From the NCBI RefSeq assembly GCF_023053635.1, contig NC_086179.1:12059501-12123500 (forward strand): a stretch of DNA of 64,000 nt, written 5' to 3'. The notes beneath the pieces are model-generated. The model worked only from the letters and a program-made list of their open reading frames with translations. It was not told the origin of the DNA and ran no database searches. Each line of letters opens with the position of its first letter. Position 1 is the stretch's first letter. Below are positions 12,261 through 23,367 of this stretch, piece after piece. This stretch comes from Elgaria multicarinata webbii (Eukaryota > Chordata > Lepidosauria > Squamata > Anguidae). A program made the position numbers and the translations under genes.

Positions 12261-13249
12261 ACAATATAAAAACAACAGTATCTTTCCAGCATCAAGCAAA
12301 GCCCTTTTCCCTCCCTGTCCCACATCTTTTAAACTATGTTATCATTTTATCCTTTAAAACACACACAACACACACAGAGTGTTTATACGGTTTTGACTCT
12401 GACTTTTTAATTATTATTATTATTACTCCGTCTTCAGTTCTAAACGGATTTATCATTATAAGTTTTATTTCCTCTTCTGTTCTAAAGTGATTTCACACTG
12501 TTTTTGCATTGGTTACACTTTGTTGTTGCATCTGAATATGTTTTAGGGTGCAATCTTAAGCATGTTTTGACTGGCAAAAGTCCTACAACTCTCAGCATCC
12601 ACCAGCCAGCATGGACTAAATATGCATAGGATTGCATCCTTAATCCCTGTAAACCATGCAGAGAATTTTGGTGACAGGACAACCTATAAACTTGTATGTA
12701 TGTTTCGAATGGCAAAAGACCTCCCCCCCCCCCCCGTCTAAACATGCATAGGATTGATCCCTTAAGCCACGCAGAGAAGTTTGGTAACAGGACGGCCTAT
12801 TAAACTGTACGCATGTATAAATAAATGAATAAGCCAGCAAAGTTCCCTCCTCTCTCCCCCATCTTAAAGGTACAGGAACCCTTTCGCAGTCTTTCCCCAC
12901 CCTGCTGTCTTCCAAACCCGCTGGACTACAATTCCCATTACCCACAGCCAGGATGGGAGTTGTAGTCCAGCACACCTGAAGGGCACCGGGCTGTGGCAGG
13001 CTGCTGAAGAGGTAGAAACTTTCAGACCACCCACTCTCCTTCTCTCCCCATAAGTTCAGGCAAGGACGACAGAAAGTGCCCCAAAGGACACCCACCCACC
13101 CACCCCCAGGATCTGGGAGACCCACTGGAAACCCCCAGCCCCTGTCTCTGCCCCAGCCAATCAGGGGTGAACCAGCCCACCCATGCAGAAGCTTGGGGCA
13201 AAAGTTCAGTACCTCCACGGTTCATGACCTGCCAACAGCTTCCCAACTT

Positions 13250-13380
13250 GCTGTTTGGAGAGGCAGGGGGAGTGAAAGCCTACTGCGGCTGCGCAAGATC
13301 AAAGGGGTGGGGGAGTGGATGCCTAGGTCCTTAGTGCGGCTGCGCAAGATTGCGGTCAGGAAGTGGGGCGCGTAGAGATA
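13250..13380. promoter_or_regulatory. GC-rich candidate promoter with repeated TGCGGCTGCGCAAGAT box
   Basis: A 16-base box occurs twice (13284-13299 and 13335-13350), 51 bases apart, beside an ETS-like CAGGAAGTGG (13358-13367) and GC-rich sequence. It sits 2.3 kb upstream of the ETFRF1 start codon on the correct side, so it could be the ETFRF1 promoter. No clear minus-strand exon-donor pair was seen nearby. Confidence 0.3.
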
Positions 13381-13440
13381 GGAAAAGTGTAGAATGGCAT
13401 ACCTCCGCTGACTTTTGAATTTTATTTCTTCTTTGGATCT

Positions 13441-13500
13441 ATCGGATTTCTCTAACAGCACATTTATTTATTTATTTATTTATTTATCTATTTATTATTT
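13441..13500. repeat. (TTTA)n microsatellite
   Basis: TTTA units run from about 13464 to 13500, with interruptions. It is probably a degraded retroposon tail. Confidence 0.7.
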
Positions 13501-13557
13501 ATTACTCCGTCCTCATTTTTAAATTGTTGTATTTTGTTGTTGCATTTTAGTTTGCTT

Positions 13558-14056
13558 TATTTTATTATTTATTTATTACATGTTTATTCCGCCTTTTTTT
13601 CCTCCAAGGAACTCAAGGCAGGGTTCATTGTCCTCCTCTCCATTTATTTATTTATTTATTTATTACATTTCTATACCGCCCAATAGCCGAAGCTCTCTGG
13701 GCGGTTCACAAAAGTTAAAACCATAATAAAACAACCAACAGGTTAAAAGCACAATTACAAAATACAGTATAAAAAGCACAACCAGGATAAAACCACGCAA
13801 CAAAATTGATATAAGATTAAAATACAGAGTTAGAACAGTAAAATTTAAATGTAAGTTAAAATTAAGTGTTAAAATACTGAGAGAATAAAATTTTATCCTC
13901 ACAACAACAACCCTGTGAGGTAGAGGTTGGACTGAGAGTGAGTGACTGGCCCAAAGTCACCCAGCGAGCTTCTAGAGCCTAGTGGGGGGAAACCAGAACC
14001 CAGATCTCCCGACAACCAGTCCAACACTCTAGCCAAGACACCACACTGGCTCTCCA
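13558..14056 (-). mobile_element. tRNA-derived SINE interrupted by an L2-like LINE tail
   Basis: Reading the minus strand, the head (from 14056) has 'gccagtgtggtgtcttggct', 'gagtgttggactggttgtcg' and 'ctgggttctggtttc', a tRNA-like pol III promoter. The body has 'ggtgactttgggccagtcac' and 'ccctcacagggttgttgttg'. The SINE is split at its 'tccatttt' site by an antisense LINE 3' end at 13642-13888 that begins with a (TTTA)n tail. Confidence 0.75.
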
Positions 14057-14143
14057 GTTTAAGGGCACGATTCTATCCATGTTTCGACTGGCAAAAGTCC
14101 TCGCCACTCTAATCTGATACATGCACGGAATAAATCACCCTGG

Positions 14144-14250
14144 CTGAATTCGGACGACACGCTAATCAACGGTTGTTTCCCATTCTGTTCACATTACCTC
14201 CTCCCCCCCGCCCCCACAGTTGATTAGCGTGTCGTCTGAACTCAGCCACT
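14144..14250. mobile_element. Short foldback DNA transposon
   Basis: It opens GGCTGAATTCGGACGACACG and closes with the complement (CGTGTCGTCTGAACTCAGCC). The inner arms are 'ctaatcaacggttg' and 'cagttgattag'. It is a compact ~105 bp palindrome of the 'TTCAGACAACACGCTAA' family. Confidence 0.75.
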
Positions 14251-14394
14251 GTGTTCAGTTGGATTTATTTCCTATTAAGAGCGCACAGGATTGCACCTTA
14301 CAGTATAATCCTATAAGTGTCTACTCAAGAGTAAGCCCCATTGTATGAAAGGGGACTTACTCCAAGGGAAGTGTTTGCATTTGTGTTGTACCCC

Positions 14395-14441
14395 GCCTCG
14401 ATCCAGAGGGAGAGGCGGGTAACGATGATGATGATGATGAT
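14395..14441 (+). repeat. L2-like LINE terminus with (GAT)n tail
   Basis: 'ccccgcctcgatccagaggg' and 'agaggcgggtaac' are followed by GAT repeats. This is the sense copy of the terminus seen at 2582-2660. Confidence 0.75.
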
Positions 14442-14559
14442 GTGTGTATAATGTATAGGATTGCGAGCTTTGCAGTGCAATACTGTATCTACTCCGAAGT
14501 TCAATGGCGTTTATACCCCCAGGTAAGTAAGGTACAGCATTGCAAACTTACAATACAAT

Positions 14560-15115
14560 CCACTTCTTGTTGTTTATTCGTTCAGTTGCTTCCGACTCTT
14601 CGTGACTTCATGGACCAGCCCATGCCAGAGCTTTCTGTCAGCTGTCGCCACCCCTAGCTCCCCCAAGGTCAAGTCCGTCACCTCCAGAATATCATCCATC
14701 CATCTAGCCCTTGGTCGGCCCCTCTTCCTTTTACCTTCCACTTTTCCTAGCATCAGCCTCTTCTCCAGGGTATCCTGTCTTCTCATTATGTGGCCAAAGT
14801 ACTTCAGTTTTGCCTTTACTACCATTCCCTCAAGTGAGCAGTCTGGCTTTATTTCCTGGAGTATGGACTGGTTTGATCTTCTTGCAGTCCAAGGCACTCT
14901 CAGAATTTTCCTCCAACACCACAGTTCAAAAGCATCTCTCTTCCTTCACTCAGCTTTCCTTATGGTCCAGCTCTCGCAGCCATAGGTTACTACAGGGAAT
15001 ACCATTGCTTTAACTATGCGGACCTTTGTTGTCAGTCTGGTGTCTCTGCTGTTAACTATTTTATCAAGATTTGTCATTGCTCTCTTCTCAAGAAGTCAAC
15101 GTCTTCTAAAGTTCC
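14560..15115 (-). mobile_element. BovB/RTE-type LINE 3' end
   Basis: A minus-strand frame (14574-14897) reads 'LKYFGHIMRRQDTLEKRLML', 'GKVEGKRKRGRPRARWMDDI' and 'HEVTKSRKQLNE', the C-terminal end of RTE/BovB polymerase. Further upstream (to 15115) more of the ORF is visible but out of frame. BovB in this context supports a squamate host. Confidence 0.85.
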
Positions 15116-15167
15116 GTTGAGTTCAACAGTCCCAGTAAGTGGATGGAGTAGGCTGACGATACAAAAA

Positions 15168-15475
15168 GGAGGACAGGGCTCCTGTATCTTTAACAGTTGC
15201 ATAGAAAGGGGAATTTCAGCAGGTGTCGTTTGTATATATGGAGAACCTGGGGAAATTCGCTCTTCATCACAATAGTTAAAGCTGCAGGAGCTATACTAAG
15301 TGACCAGATTTAAAAGAGGGCAGGGCACCTGCAACTTTAACTATGGCGATGAAGAGGGAATTTCACCAGGTTCCCCATATATACAAATAAGACCTGCTGA
15401 AATTCCCTTTTCAATACAACTGTTAAAGATACAGGATCCCTGTCCTCCTTTCCATATGGTCACCCTAGCCGGTGG
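15168..15475. mobile_element. AGGGTGACCATAT-family foldback element, full palindrome
   Basis: The left arm (from 15168) reads 'ggaggacagggctcctgtat' and 'ctttaacagttg'. The right arm is its complement, ending 'ctgtcctcctttccatatgg' and 'tcaccct'. The centre is near 15300. Other copies are at 21652, 32825, 39345, 47714, 61260, 61796 and 63125. Confidence 0.8.
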
Positions 15476-16315
15476 AGCACTGCAGCGTCGGAATGCATGC
15501 ATTGAAATTTATATAATCACATGTTTTCTTGTTTTGTTGAAATTTCACTATAATTTAAAAAAAGTCTACATAGCAAGACGTTGGAGCAGACTGGTTCTGT
15601 GCACCTCTGCTCCTTGTAGAAGGAACATCGGACTACAGCGCAGGGTTGTCGTTCTGAGAACTCCCCTCCCTTTTACAACGAACGAAGTCCTGCAGGTCTC
15701 CACGGCCTGCGTTTCTACGCCGCTGAAAGAGAGGTAGCCAAGGCTTCAAAGATAACTCGGAAATCTCGGCTGTAGACAAAAGAATATTTTCTCTTTATAG
15801 AACCATAGAATTGAACAAGAGAGAAGGACCCATTTCTCTACAGCCGGCTATAGGAAGAACCAGAAGCCAAGGATTGGAGCAAGGAGATGAAATCATAGAG
15901 ATAGGGGAGCAATCCCGTGCTACAGCCCTCTGTCACTTCCGGAGTCCATCTGAAGGGCTCCACATGCGGGGCATAATGCCAAATGAGAGGGAGGTCGTTT
16001 TCAAACTCCGTCCCCTTCCAACCCCCAAAATAAGTCCAGCACCTTGGATACCTCCTTTAGAGTTTTGGCTGGTTCTGACTGAAGCCCAGAATGGGTTCGC
16101 GACCCCACCAAAATCGGAGCCACCAACCTCCACTGATCTAAAGTCCTCTTTATTGCGTTCCCCCGCATGTTTCATTTCGGAACCGGAAATGTAAGTGCAC
16201 ATTTCCCCCCGTTCCTCTTAGATAAAGTCTCCTTTAGGGTGAAATTTAAATAGACCCTGTAGGGGCGGGGGAGTTCTGGAACCCGGGGGGGCGTGGCGAG
16301 ATGTGGGCGGGGCTC

Positions 16316-16329
16316 GTTGCCTTGGAAAC
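16316..16329 (+). promoter_or_regulatory. DNAI7: RFX X-box
   Basis: GTTGCCTTGGAAAC is an excellent match to the RFX X-box consensus GTNRCC-N(0-3)-RGYAAC, differing from the near-ideal GTTGCCATGGAAAC at one centre base. It lies 58 bases upstream of the ATG. RFX factors drive cilium genes. Confidence 0.85.
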
Positions 16330-16344
16330 CGAGGGGCGGGGTCT

Positions 16345-16351
16345 GTAAACA
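16345..16351 (+). promoter_or_regulatory. DNAI7: Forkhead (FOXJ1-type) site
   Basis: GTAAACA matches the forkhead core RYAAAYA, 16 bases downstream of the X-box. FOXJ1 cooperates with RFX in motile-cilium promoters. Which forkhead factor binds cannot be told from sequence. Confidence 0.65.
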
Positions 16352-16386
16352 ACTTTCCAGCCTGGAGGTCCGAAAGAAGCGGCGAG

Positions 16387-16389
16387 ATG
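16387..16389 (+). CDS. DNAI7: DNAI7 exon 1 (start codon only)
   Basis: The coding part is just ATG, directly followed by a donor (ATG|GTGAGC). The context GGCGAGATG has a purine at -3, and the +4 G is supplied by exon 2. The rest of this exon is 5' UTR; its start was not determined. Confidence 0.85.
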
Positions 16390-18716
16390 GTGAGCGGTGT
16401 AGTTGCAGCGTCCTCCCAGCACCCCCTAGATTCCCCCCCTGCCCCCCAAAATTGGAAAGGGGGCGGGGTTGATTAGCATAAATCTGCATATGTAAAATAT
16501 CCTCATGGCTTGCTAGTTCTTAAGTCTCATTTTTATTGGTCACTTCCAAACCCCCAAAATGCTTTCCAAGGACAATTTATTTGCTGTGTTTTATTTTTAT
16601 ATTTTATAATTAATTCATAATTCTACATATTTTAAATGCTAAGCATTTAAAATCAAATACGTATTTAAAATTAGAATTATTAGAACTATGCTTAATTTTA
16701 GATTTTAATTTCATTAAACGTAACAAATTCATTAATAAAAGGCACAGTGGGATATATAACGGGTTGTTGAACGGTCTGTGCCATTGAGATGGAAGCAGGC
16801 TATAAATCCAAATAATATGTATTGTTATTAAATTTTGATCCTGCCCTTCCTCCAAGAGGCTCAGAGTAGAATATATTTACATTTATATTGTGCCTGTTTT
16901 CTTAATGCGGGGAACCAAGATGGCTTGCATGGTCCTCCTCCTTCTCTCCATTTTATCCGCACAACAACCCTTTGAAGTAGGTGTTTCTCAACCTTTTGAC
17001 CTTGTTTCCTTCCTGTGCCCCCCCCCCTCCTACTGGTAGAAAGGTAGCTATTTAAATGTTTTGTTTGTAAATAGAACATGTTTTATTTATAATTTTTATA
17101 ATTCATACAAAATACAATTACGTAAAAAATTATACTTTAAGTATTTCTCGATCAATGTGACCCCTTGTGCTTGATGACCAGAAACAAGCTTTTTAAACAT
17201 CCGGTTCTATTGCTGTGAGGGATAACCAAAGATCACCTCTGTCCATTATGTTAAGGCGATTCCGCGTTAGGCTGAGTACATAATTCACACGACTGAAACC
17301 TGATTCTACCAAATACGAAGTAGGAAATGCCATGAAAAACAATTTTGCTTTATCCCAAAGCTAGGGAAACTTTTTAGATATTGTAAAAAGAGTGTGCGTG
17401 GCGGTCCGTCCACTGAGAAGCACAGTCACTTCTCTGTTCACTTCACTTCTCTGTTTTCTATTTTCTTCACTTCTCTGTTTTCTTTTTTCTTTTCTGTTTT
17501 CTTTTCTCGGTAACTTCTCTGTTTTCTTCACTTCTCACTCCCCTCCGTGGCCCCCTAGTCTCGTGCCGTGGCCCCCCATTTACGCGATTTTCACCTGTGG
17601 CCCCCTTGGAATACCCTGGGTTGAGAAATGCTGGGTTAAGCTGAGAATCAGTGACTGGCCCAAAATCTTCCAGTGAGCTTCATAGCTGAGTGGGGACTAC
17701 AACATGGATCTCCTGAGTTTCAGTCCAACGCTCTAACCACTACACTACATGCCCCCCCGCCCATCATTTTATCCTCAAAACAATCCTGTGAGGTGGATTA
17801 GAAAGAGGGGGAGAGGTTTAAGGCACCCAGTAAGGATTTGAACCTGGGACTCTCCAACCTTCCTCCGATACTCTAACCTCTGTCTGTTTGGGTTGCTAGT
17901 GTCTCTTAGAGACTGGGGTGGTGGTGTTTCTGCCTGGTGGGATCAATCCTAGCTGGGCTGCAGCGGGGTGAATAATATCTCTTATCACGAAGCAGAGACG
18001 GCTGGATCAGAATGGAGCCTCTAAGCATAACAGCAAAAACTGAGCAGAAAATATCCTGTTCTCTTTGGTCTGTCCCTTTATCCTAGGGTGGTGGGGAACC
18101 TGCAGCTGTCCAGATGCTGGACTCCAACACCCATAATCCCCAGCCAGCATCGCCAATGGGTCAGGGATGATGGGAATGGGATACCCACAGCATCTGGACA
18201 GCCTCCGGTTTCCACAGCCCTGCTTTATCCCGAGATTTTAGACCATAGGTTGGCAACTTCCTGGGATCAAGGCTAGTGTGTGGCACACACAATGCCACAC
18301 CCACTGGAGGCCGTGTCCCACGGCTGCCCAGTTTGCTTTGGCAGCGAAATTTAAGACAATTTTGCAGGGAAACAACATTTGTGGGGCGCCGGCTCCTTGT
18401 TTCCAAGCGGAATTCGCCCCTCCGCCCCTTCTGACACAACAAGCAAGCAATGTAGTGCTTGTGGGCACTGATGCACCTTTCTTGGTGCCTGCTGAGGTGC
18501 TCTTTACCCTTCCCACTTTTAATTATATTTTAATTACTTATTTTTATTTATTTATTTATTTGCTTTTGTTTTTTAAAATAACCCACTTTCTTACCAGCAG
18601 CTGGGATCAACTGAAAGCAAAGTGAAGTCCTTCAGCTGCTGTCATCTTCTTTTCCTATGAATGCCTCTGTGTCGCACATGGGGTTAGAGACGTTCTTGGT
18701 GGGGGTGAGGAGAAGT

Positions 18717-18772
<56 letters not shown>

Positions 18773-21700
18773 ATTCTATGGGTGGTGAGTTGGAGTGAGA
18801 GAGGAAAGGCGATGGGTGGAATGTGCTGGTTGGTAGGCAGGAGGAGAGAAAAAGAGCTGCATTCTATGAAATAGATTTCTGTTGGCACTGCAAACTGGGT
18901 TCAAAATAGTCATTTAGTGTGTTAGGACGCACACCCCAACTCTGCCTTGTGCTCAATCTTTTGGGCAGAGTACTTGTCCTTTGCGGTTAGCTGCACCTCT
19001 TGTGGCAGCCATTTTATGGTGGTGCCCAGGACAGTTTCTCTATTTATTTATTTCATTTATATTCTGCATTTTTCCTCCAAGGAACCCAAGGTGGCATACA
19101 TAATCTTCCTCCTCTCCATTTTATCTTCACAACAACAACCCTGTGAGGTAAGTTGGGCTGAGAGTTTGTGACTGGCCCAAAGTCATCCAGTGGGTTTTCA
19201 TGGCCATGTGGGGACTAGAACCCAGACCTCCTAACTCTCAGTCCAACACTTTAGCCACTGCACCGGCTCTGTGGTGTAGTGGCTAAATGTGCCTCCAGGC
19301 CTAAAAAAATTACCAAATGTGCCTCTGGGCCTAAAAAAACCATTGCCTCCCCCTGCAGTGACAGAATAAATACATGAAGCGTATTTATGAAGCCTGCCCA
19401 CTCAGGCTTTTTATTCATTGCAAATCCCAGAGGCATGAACAGGCCAGCTGTGCAAACCACCCTCTAGGACCCATGGCTTAATTCTGCACTACTGTGCAAT
19501 TAGTGTTCAACCGACATGTGCCGTGGTGTGGATCTCATTGGTCTGTTGAGCATCACTTGCTGCAATGCCTCTGCTCGGTGCATGCTGACACGGCTTCGGT
19601 ACACTTGCCCCTTGCCCCTCCTGTAGAAACGGTTTCCAATGTGGTCCACAGAAGGCCCTGAGGCAGCAAAAATCTGCTTGCCATGTACCTTTCTGGATAT
19701 GTGGCTTACATCTCGCTCATTTTGCAATCCGTGTCCAAACGTAAGTGTCCAGTGTTCCAGGACAGCAAGCGTTAGGAATGTCACAAAACAATGTTTTCAT
19801 ACGTCAAAAAATCAGCATATCATGAAGGGTCTCTTTTCTCTGTTTTGAAGTTCTTAGGACTGGTTGAATTTCTATAGCAAAGATTTATTTATTTATTTAA
19901 ACATTTGTATCCCGCCCTATATCACGAGGATTTCAGGGAGGCATACAGATAAAATCATATCAACCGTTTCAAACGATAAACATACACAGCTTAAAAAGAA
20001 ATCAAACTATTAATCAAGCTAAAACTAGTATAGAATTTAAAAGCAGTAGAAACAATTTAAACCATGTGCAACCTTGCTGAATTTAGCCATCAAAGGCTTT
20101 GTTAAAAAGCTATGTTTTAACTTGCCGCTGAAATGAGGTCAGGCCTCCAAGGAGAGGCCATTCTGCAGCCGGGGTGCCACAGCAGAGAAAGCCCTCTCCC
20201 ACGTCCCACCATAGTGGGACGCGGAGGACGAATCCTTCAACAGATCTCAAGTCTCAGGCAGGCATCTATAGGGAGAGGCGCTCCCTCAAGTATCGAGGTC
20301 CCAAACTGTTTAGGGCCTTAAATGCCATCACCAGCACCTTGAATATAAGCTTTTTCTTCAGGGCTTAAAACAGGAGTGTTCAACTGGTGGCCCTCCAGAT
20401 ATTTTGGCCTAAAACTCCCATGAGTCCTGGCCAGCATAGCCAATGATAGCAAATGATAGACGTTTGGGGTCAAAACCTCAAAAGGGACATAGTTTAGCTT
20501 AAAAAAAAATCCAGATGCCTCGTACTTTTACAGTGGCACTTCGAAATTTATCCCCACCCACACTGCCTTGATGATTATAGCTGTTGCATTTTTCTGACTT
20601 TCTCTGTTCTTTTTCCTTTCAACATTTAGGGTCCAAAAAAGAAAAAGGTAGGTAGGTAGGTTGGTAGATAGATAGATAGACCTGTAGATCAGCTGTATAT
20701 ACTTGTCATAACTATTGTATACTGGTCGTTATTACTTTGAATTTGCTTTTCTATAAGGAATTATATTAAAAGCAGCTTAGATATTTGTGAACAATATATT
20801 TCGGCCCAAAAAAACATTAGGGCAAATATTATGGTTATTACTTAATAGGTTGGGACTTATGCCAAGCATAGACAATGATTTACACTGTGCAAGTTTTTTC
20901 AAAGAGGTGCTGCTTCCCCAGCCCCCGTCAGTCTGTCCCAAAATACTTGGCCTAAAATCTTTGTTTTACCTCCACAGGTGAGGGTAGATCCTCGGTCCTG
21001 TAGCGCCTTCCTAGGTGGCCTGTTGTAGTAATTTGGGGCTTGATGAGATTCAGACCATTGTCTGACATGATAATGGGCTGTGTCTTTCTTCTATATTTTC
21101 CTACGCCTGTATTTTTCTCCAAAAAGCTTTCCAGTTTGAAAGCTATTTGAGTGTGGAAGACATGGAAGGATTATTTTCATTTGCTCTAAGAAGTGTCTTG
21201 TCTGTCTCCCCCCCCTTCCCCCCTTCGTTCTGGGAGGTCTGGCTCTTTCTTCCCAAATCCCTTGTGTTCTAGATTCATAGAATCATAAAGTTGGAAGGGG
21301 CCTATAAGGCCATCAAGTCCAACCCCCTGCTCAATGCAGGAATTCCTCCTCCCCCCAGCTCCACAATGCTGAAATTGGTTCCTAGTTTCTTATCTGTATG
21401 AAGCTTTGAAACAGAGCTCCATCAATAAACTGAAGAAGGGCCTAAGATTCATATGCCCCTGCACCCCAAAATACAGTTACAAATTGCAATATCATATATC
21501 TCCGGGATCTATAGACTGTCCCCTTCAAGATCCACAATTATAAAACTGGGAACTAGTAGCCAACTTCAGCATCGTTTCAGTCCCATCACCTGTAGTCCAT
21601 GTCCTTCCTCTTGACCTAACCTGTGATTTTTTCCACAGCAAGGGGAATGTGGAGTTAAAGCTGCAGGAGCCCTGCCTTCTTTTGTATCTGGTCACACTAG

Positions 21701-23334
21701 GCAGGGCTCCTTCAGCTTTAACTGTTGTGATGGAGAGGGAATTTCACCAGGTGCTGCATGCCTACAAATGACACCTGCTGGAATTCCCTTTTCAATACAA
21801 CTGAAGCCCTGTCCTCTTTTTCATATGGTCACCCTACCACGTTCCTCCTGCCTAGAGCTTCAATTATAGGGTGACTCCTAAATAATGTCTTCCAGTGCCT
21901 AGAGCACCCGGTGCAGAAGCGAAGTGGACAGTGCCCACAAAAGCTTACGCCAGAATGAATGTGTTAGTTTTTTAGGTGCCACAAGACTCTGTTGTTTTCA
22001 CTAAGAGAGTGTTCTTTCAGTGCCACCACGGTTGTTGGCCCATGAGTAAGCACAGGGTTGGCTCCAAGTTTGTGGGTGAGGGGCAAGGCAAAGTGCTCCC
22101 TGGTGAGCTCCCTCCCATGCTGTTGGCTGCTGGTGGTAGCAGGCTGAGCTGCCATTTTAATATCCCATAGTGTGAGCATTGTGGAAAATTAAAATGGCGG
22201 CGCAGACCCGTCGATCTGTGCAGGGCCACAGGGCAGATAACAGTGCAGCAGACGGCCCTGCTGGGGCACTGTGCCCTTGGTAATGCGAGGACGGAATGAG
22301 GGAATGGACCAGCGGAATATGCTACATGTTGGGTTGTTTTTGTATGGAGAAACACTCAATCATGTCGGCTCCTTCCTGAAGAAGTACAGTCTAGTAGTCT
22401 TACTACTTCTTTCCTTGTTGAACAAGGCCTTACACTGTGGTTTACACTAAACTGTTCAGCTACCTCCTTTCCCACTCCTCCGCGCTAATGTAGCTGAAAA
22501 CACCAGTTTGGAGGAGAAGACTCCAGGAACTTAGAGCAGGGGTGGGCTCAGACATAAACAATGATGGAATATTCTCTTTGGGTTCCTTGGGACCACCATA
22601 GTCTGAGTGACTTGAACTTCAGAGCTGGTAGATTCCATCCTGCGTTTATTGTTAGGAACACTTCTGTGAGCAGTGGGTTCTGTGAGACAAGTTCAGGCGG
22701 GCAAGGACCCAGCCTCTCATTTTGCCTCCATGTAGCCATATATAAATATGCCATTCTAATATGCCATATTAGAAGGACCTTTGCTCGCATGCTAGTGTAT
22801 ATCAAGAAAGGAAATTCTCATATTGTAGAGAGTGAGTGAGCAAGATAGAGATAGAGATTTAACTGCCTCCCTTCTGCAATATTGGAAGGGCACTGTTAGG
22901 TCATCCCATATGTGGATCACTTGTGTTCCTGTGGTGACGAAGCAATTGAATCTTTAGGGCATTTTTTTTTTAATGTAGCCTCCACAGGGAGGAGCGAAAT
23001 AGACTTCTTGGCCCTTTTATGAGAAAATGCCCTGGAAGGTCATCCGAACAGTATTTGAAATACTTCCTACAAGTCAGCAACAGAGTCAGTGGCTCAGTTC
23101 CTCTTCTCCCTACAAAGGTCTCGTAAAACGATTCCCTCATCCTAATTGTAACTTCTATTCTATGTTGTTGTTTTTAATCCTTTTGTATCAGGTGTTTTAA
23201 CTATGCTTATATATTTTAAATATGTGTATGGTTTAATAACTTTTTTTGGCCAGTTGTGTAATGAATTAATGATTGTTTCTAATGGGTCTGTGACCACATG
23301 ATGATCCGGAGGAGAGGCGGGTAACAAATAAATA

Positions 23335-23367
<33 letters not shown>

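Larger units (their letters stand above)
11024..16239. other. Region between ETFRF1 coding exons and DNAI7
   Basis: The genes diverge here (ETFRF1 -, DNAI7 +), so it should contain ETFRF1 5' UTR exon(s) and promoter. It holds LINE tails (11505-11560, 12126-12260, 14395-14441), a SINE with a nested LINE tail (13558-14056), a foldback element (14144-14250), a BovB 3' end (14560-15115) and an AGGGTGACC-family foldback (15168-15475). Short 'cataggattgca' motifs near 11700, 12600, 12740 and 14290 look like repeat fragments. The stretch 15500-16180 shows no gene. Confidence 0.6.
16181..16480. promoter_or_regulatory. DNAI7: DNAI7 GC-rich promoter region
   Basis: This CpG- and GC-rich stretch just upstream of the DNAI7 ATG contains several GGGGCGGG GC boxes (near 16262, 16306, 16333), an ETS-like ACCGGAAAT (16182-16190), an X-box and a forkhead site. 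There is no clear TATA box. Because ETFRF1 is divergent, it may serve both genes, as I recall for the human pair, but ETFRF1 transcript starts are not visible here. Confidence 0.7.

Noticed and set aside
13950-14056. tRNA genes
   Set aside because: tRNA-like box A/B sequences occur only as heads of SINEs with long tails; none folds as a free-standing tRNA.
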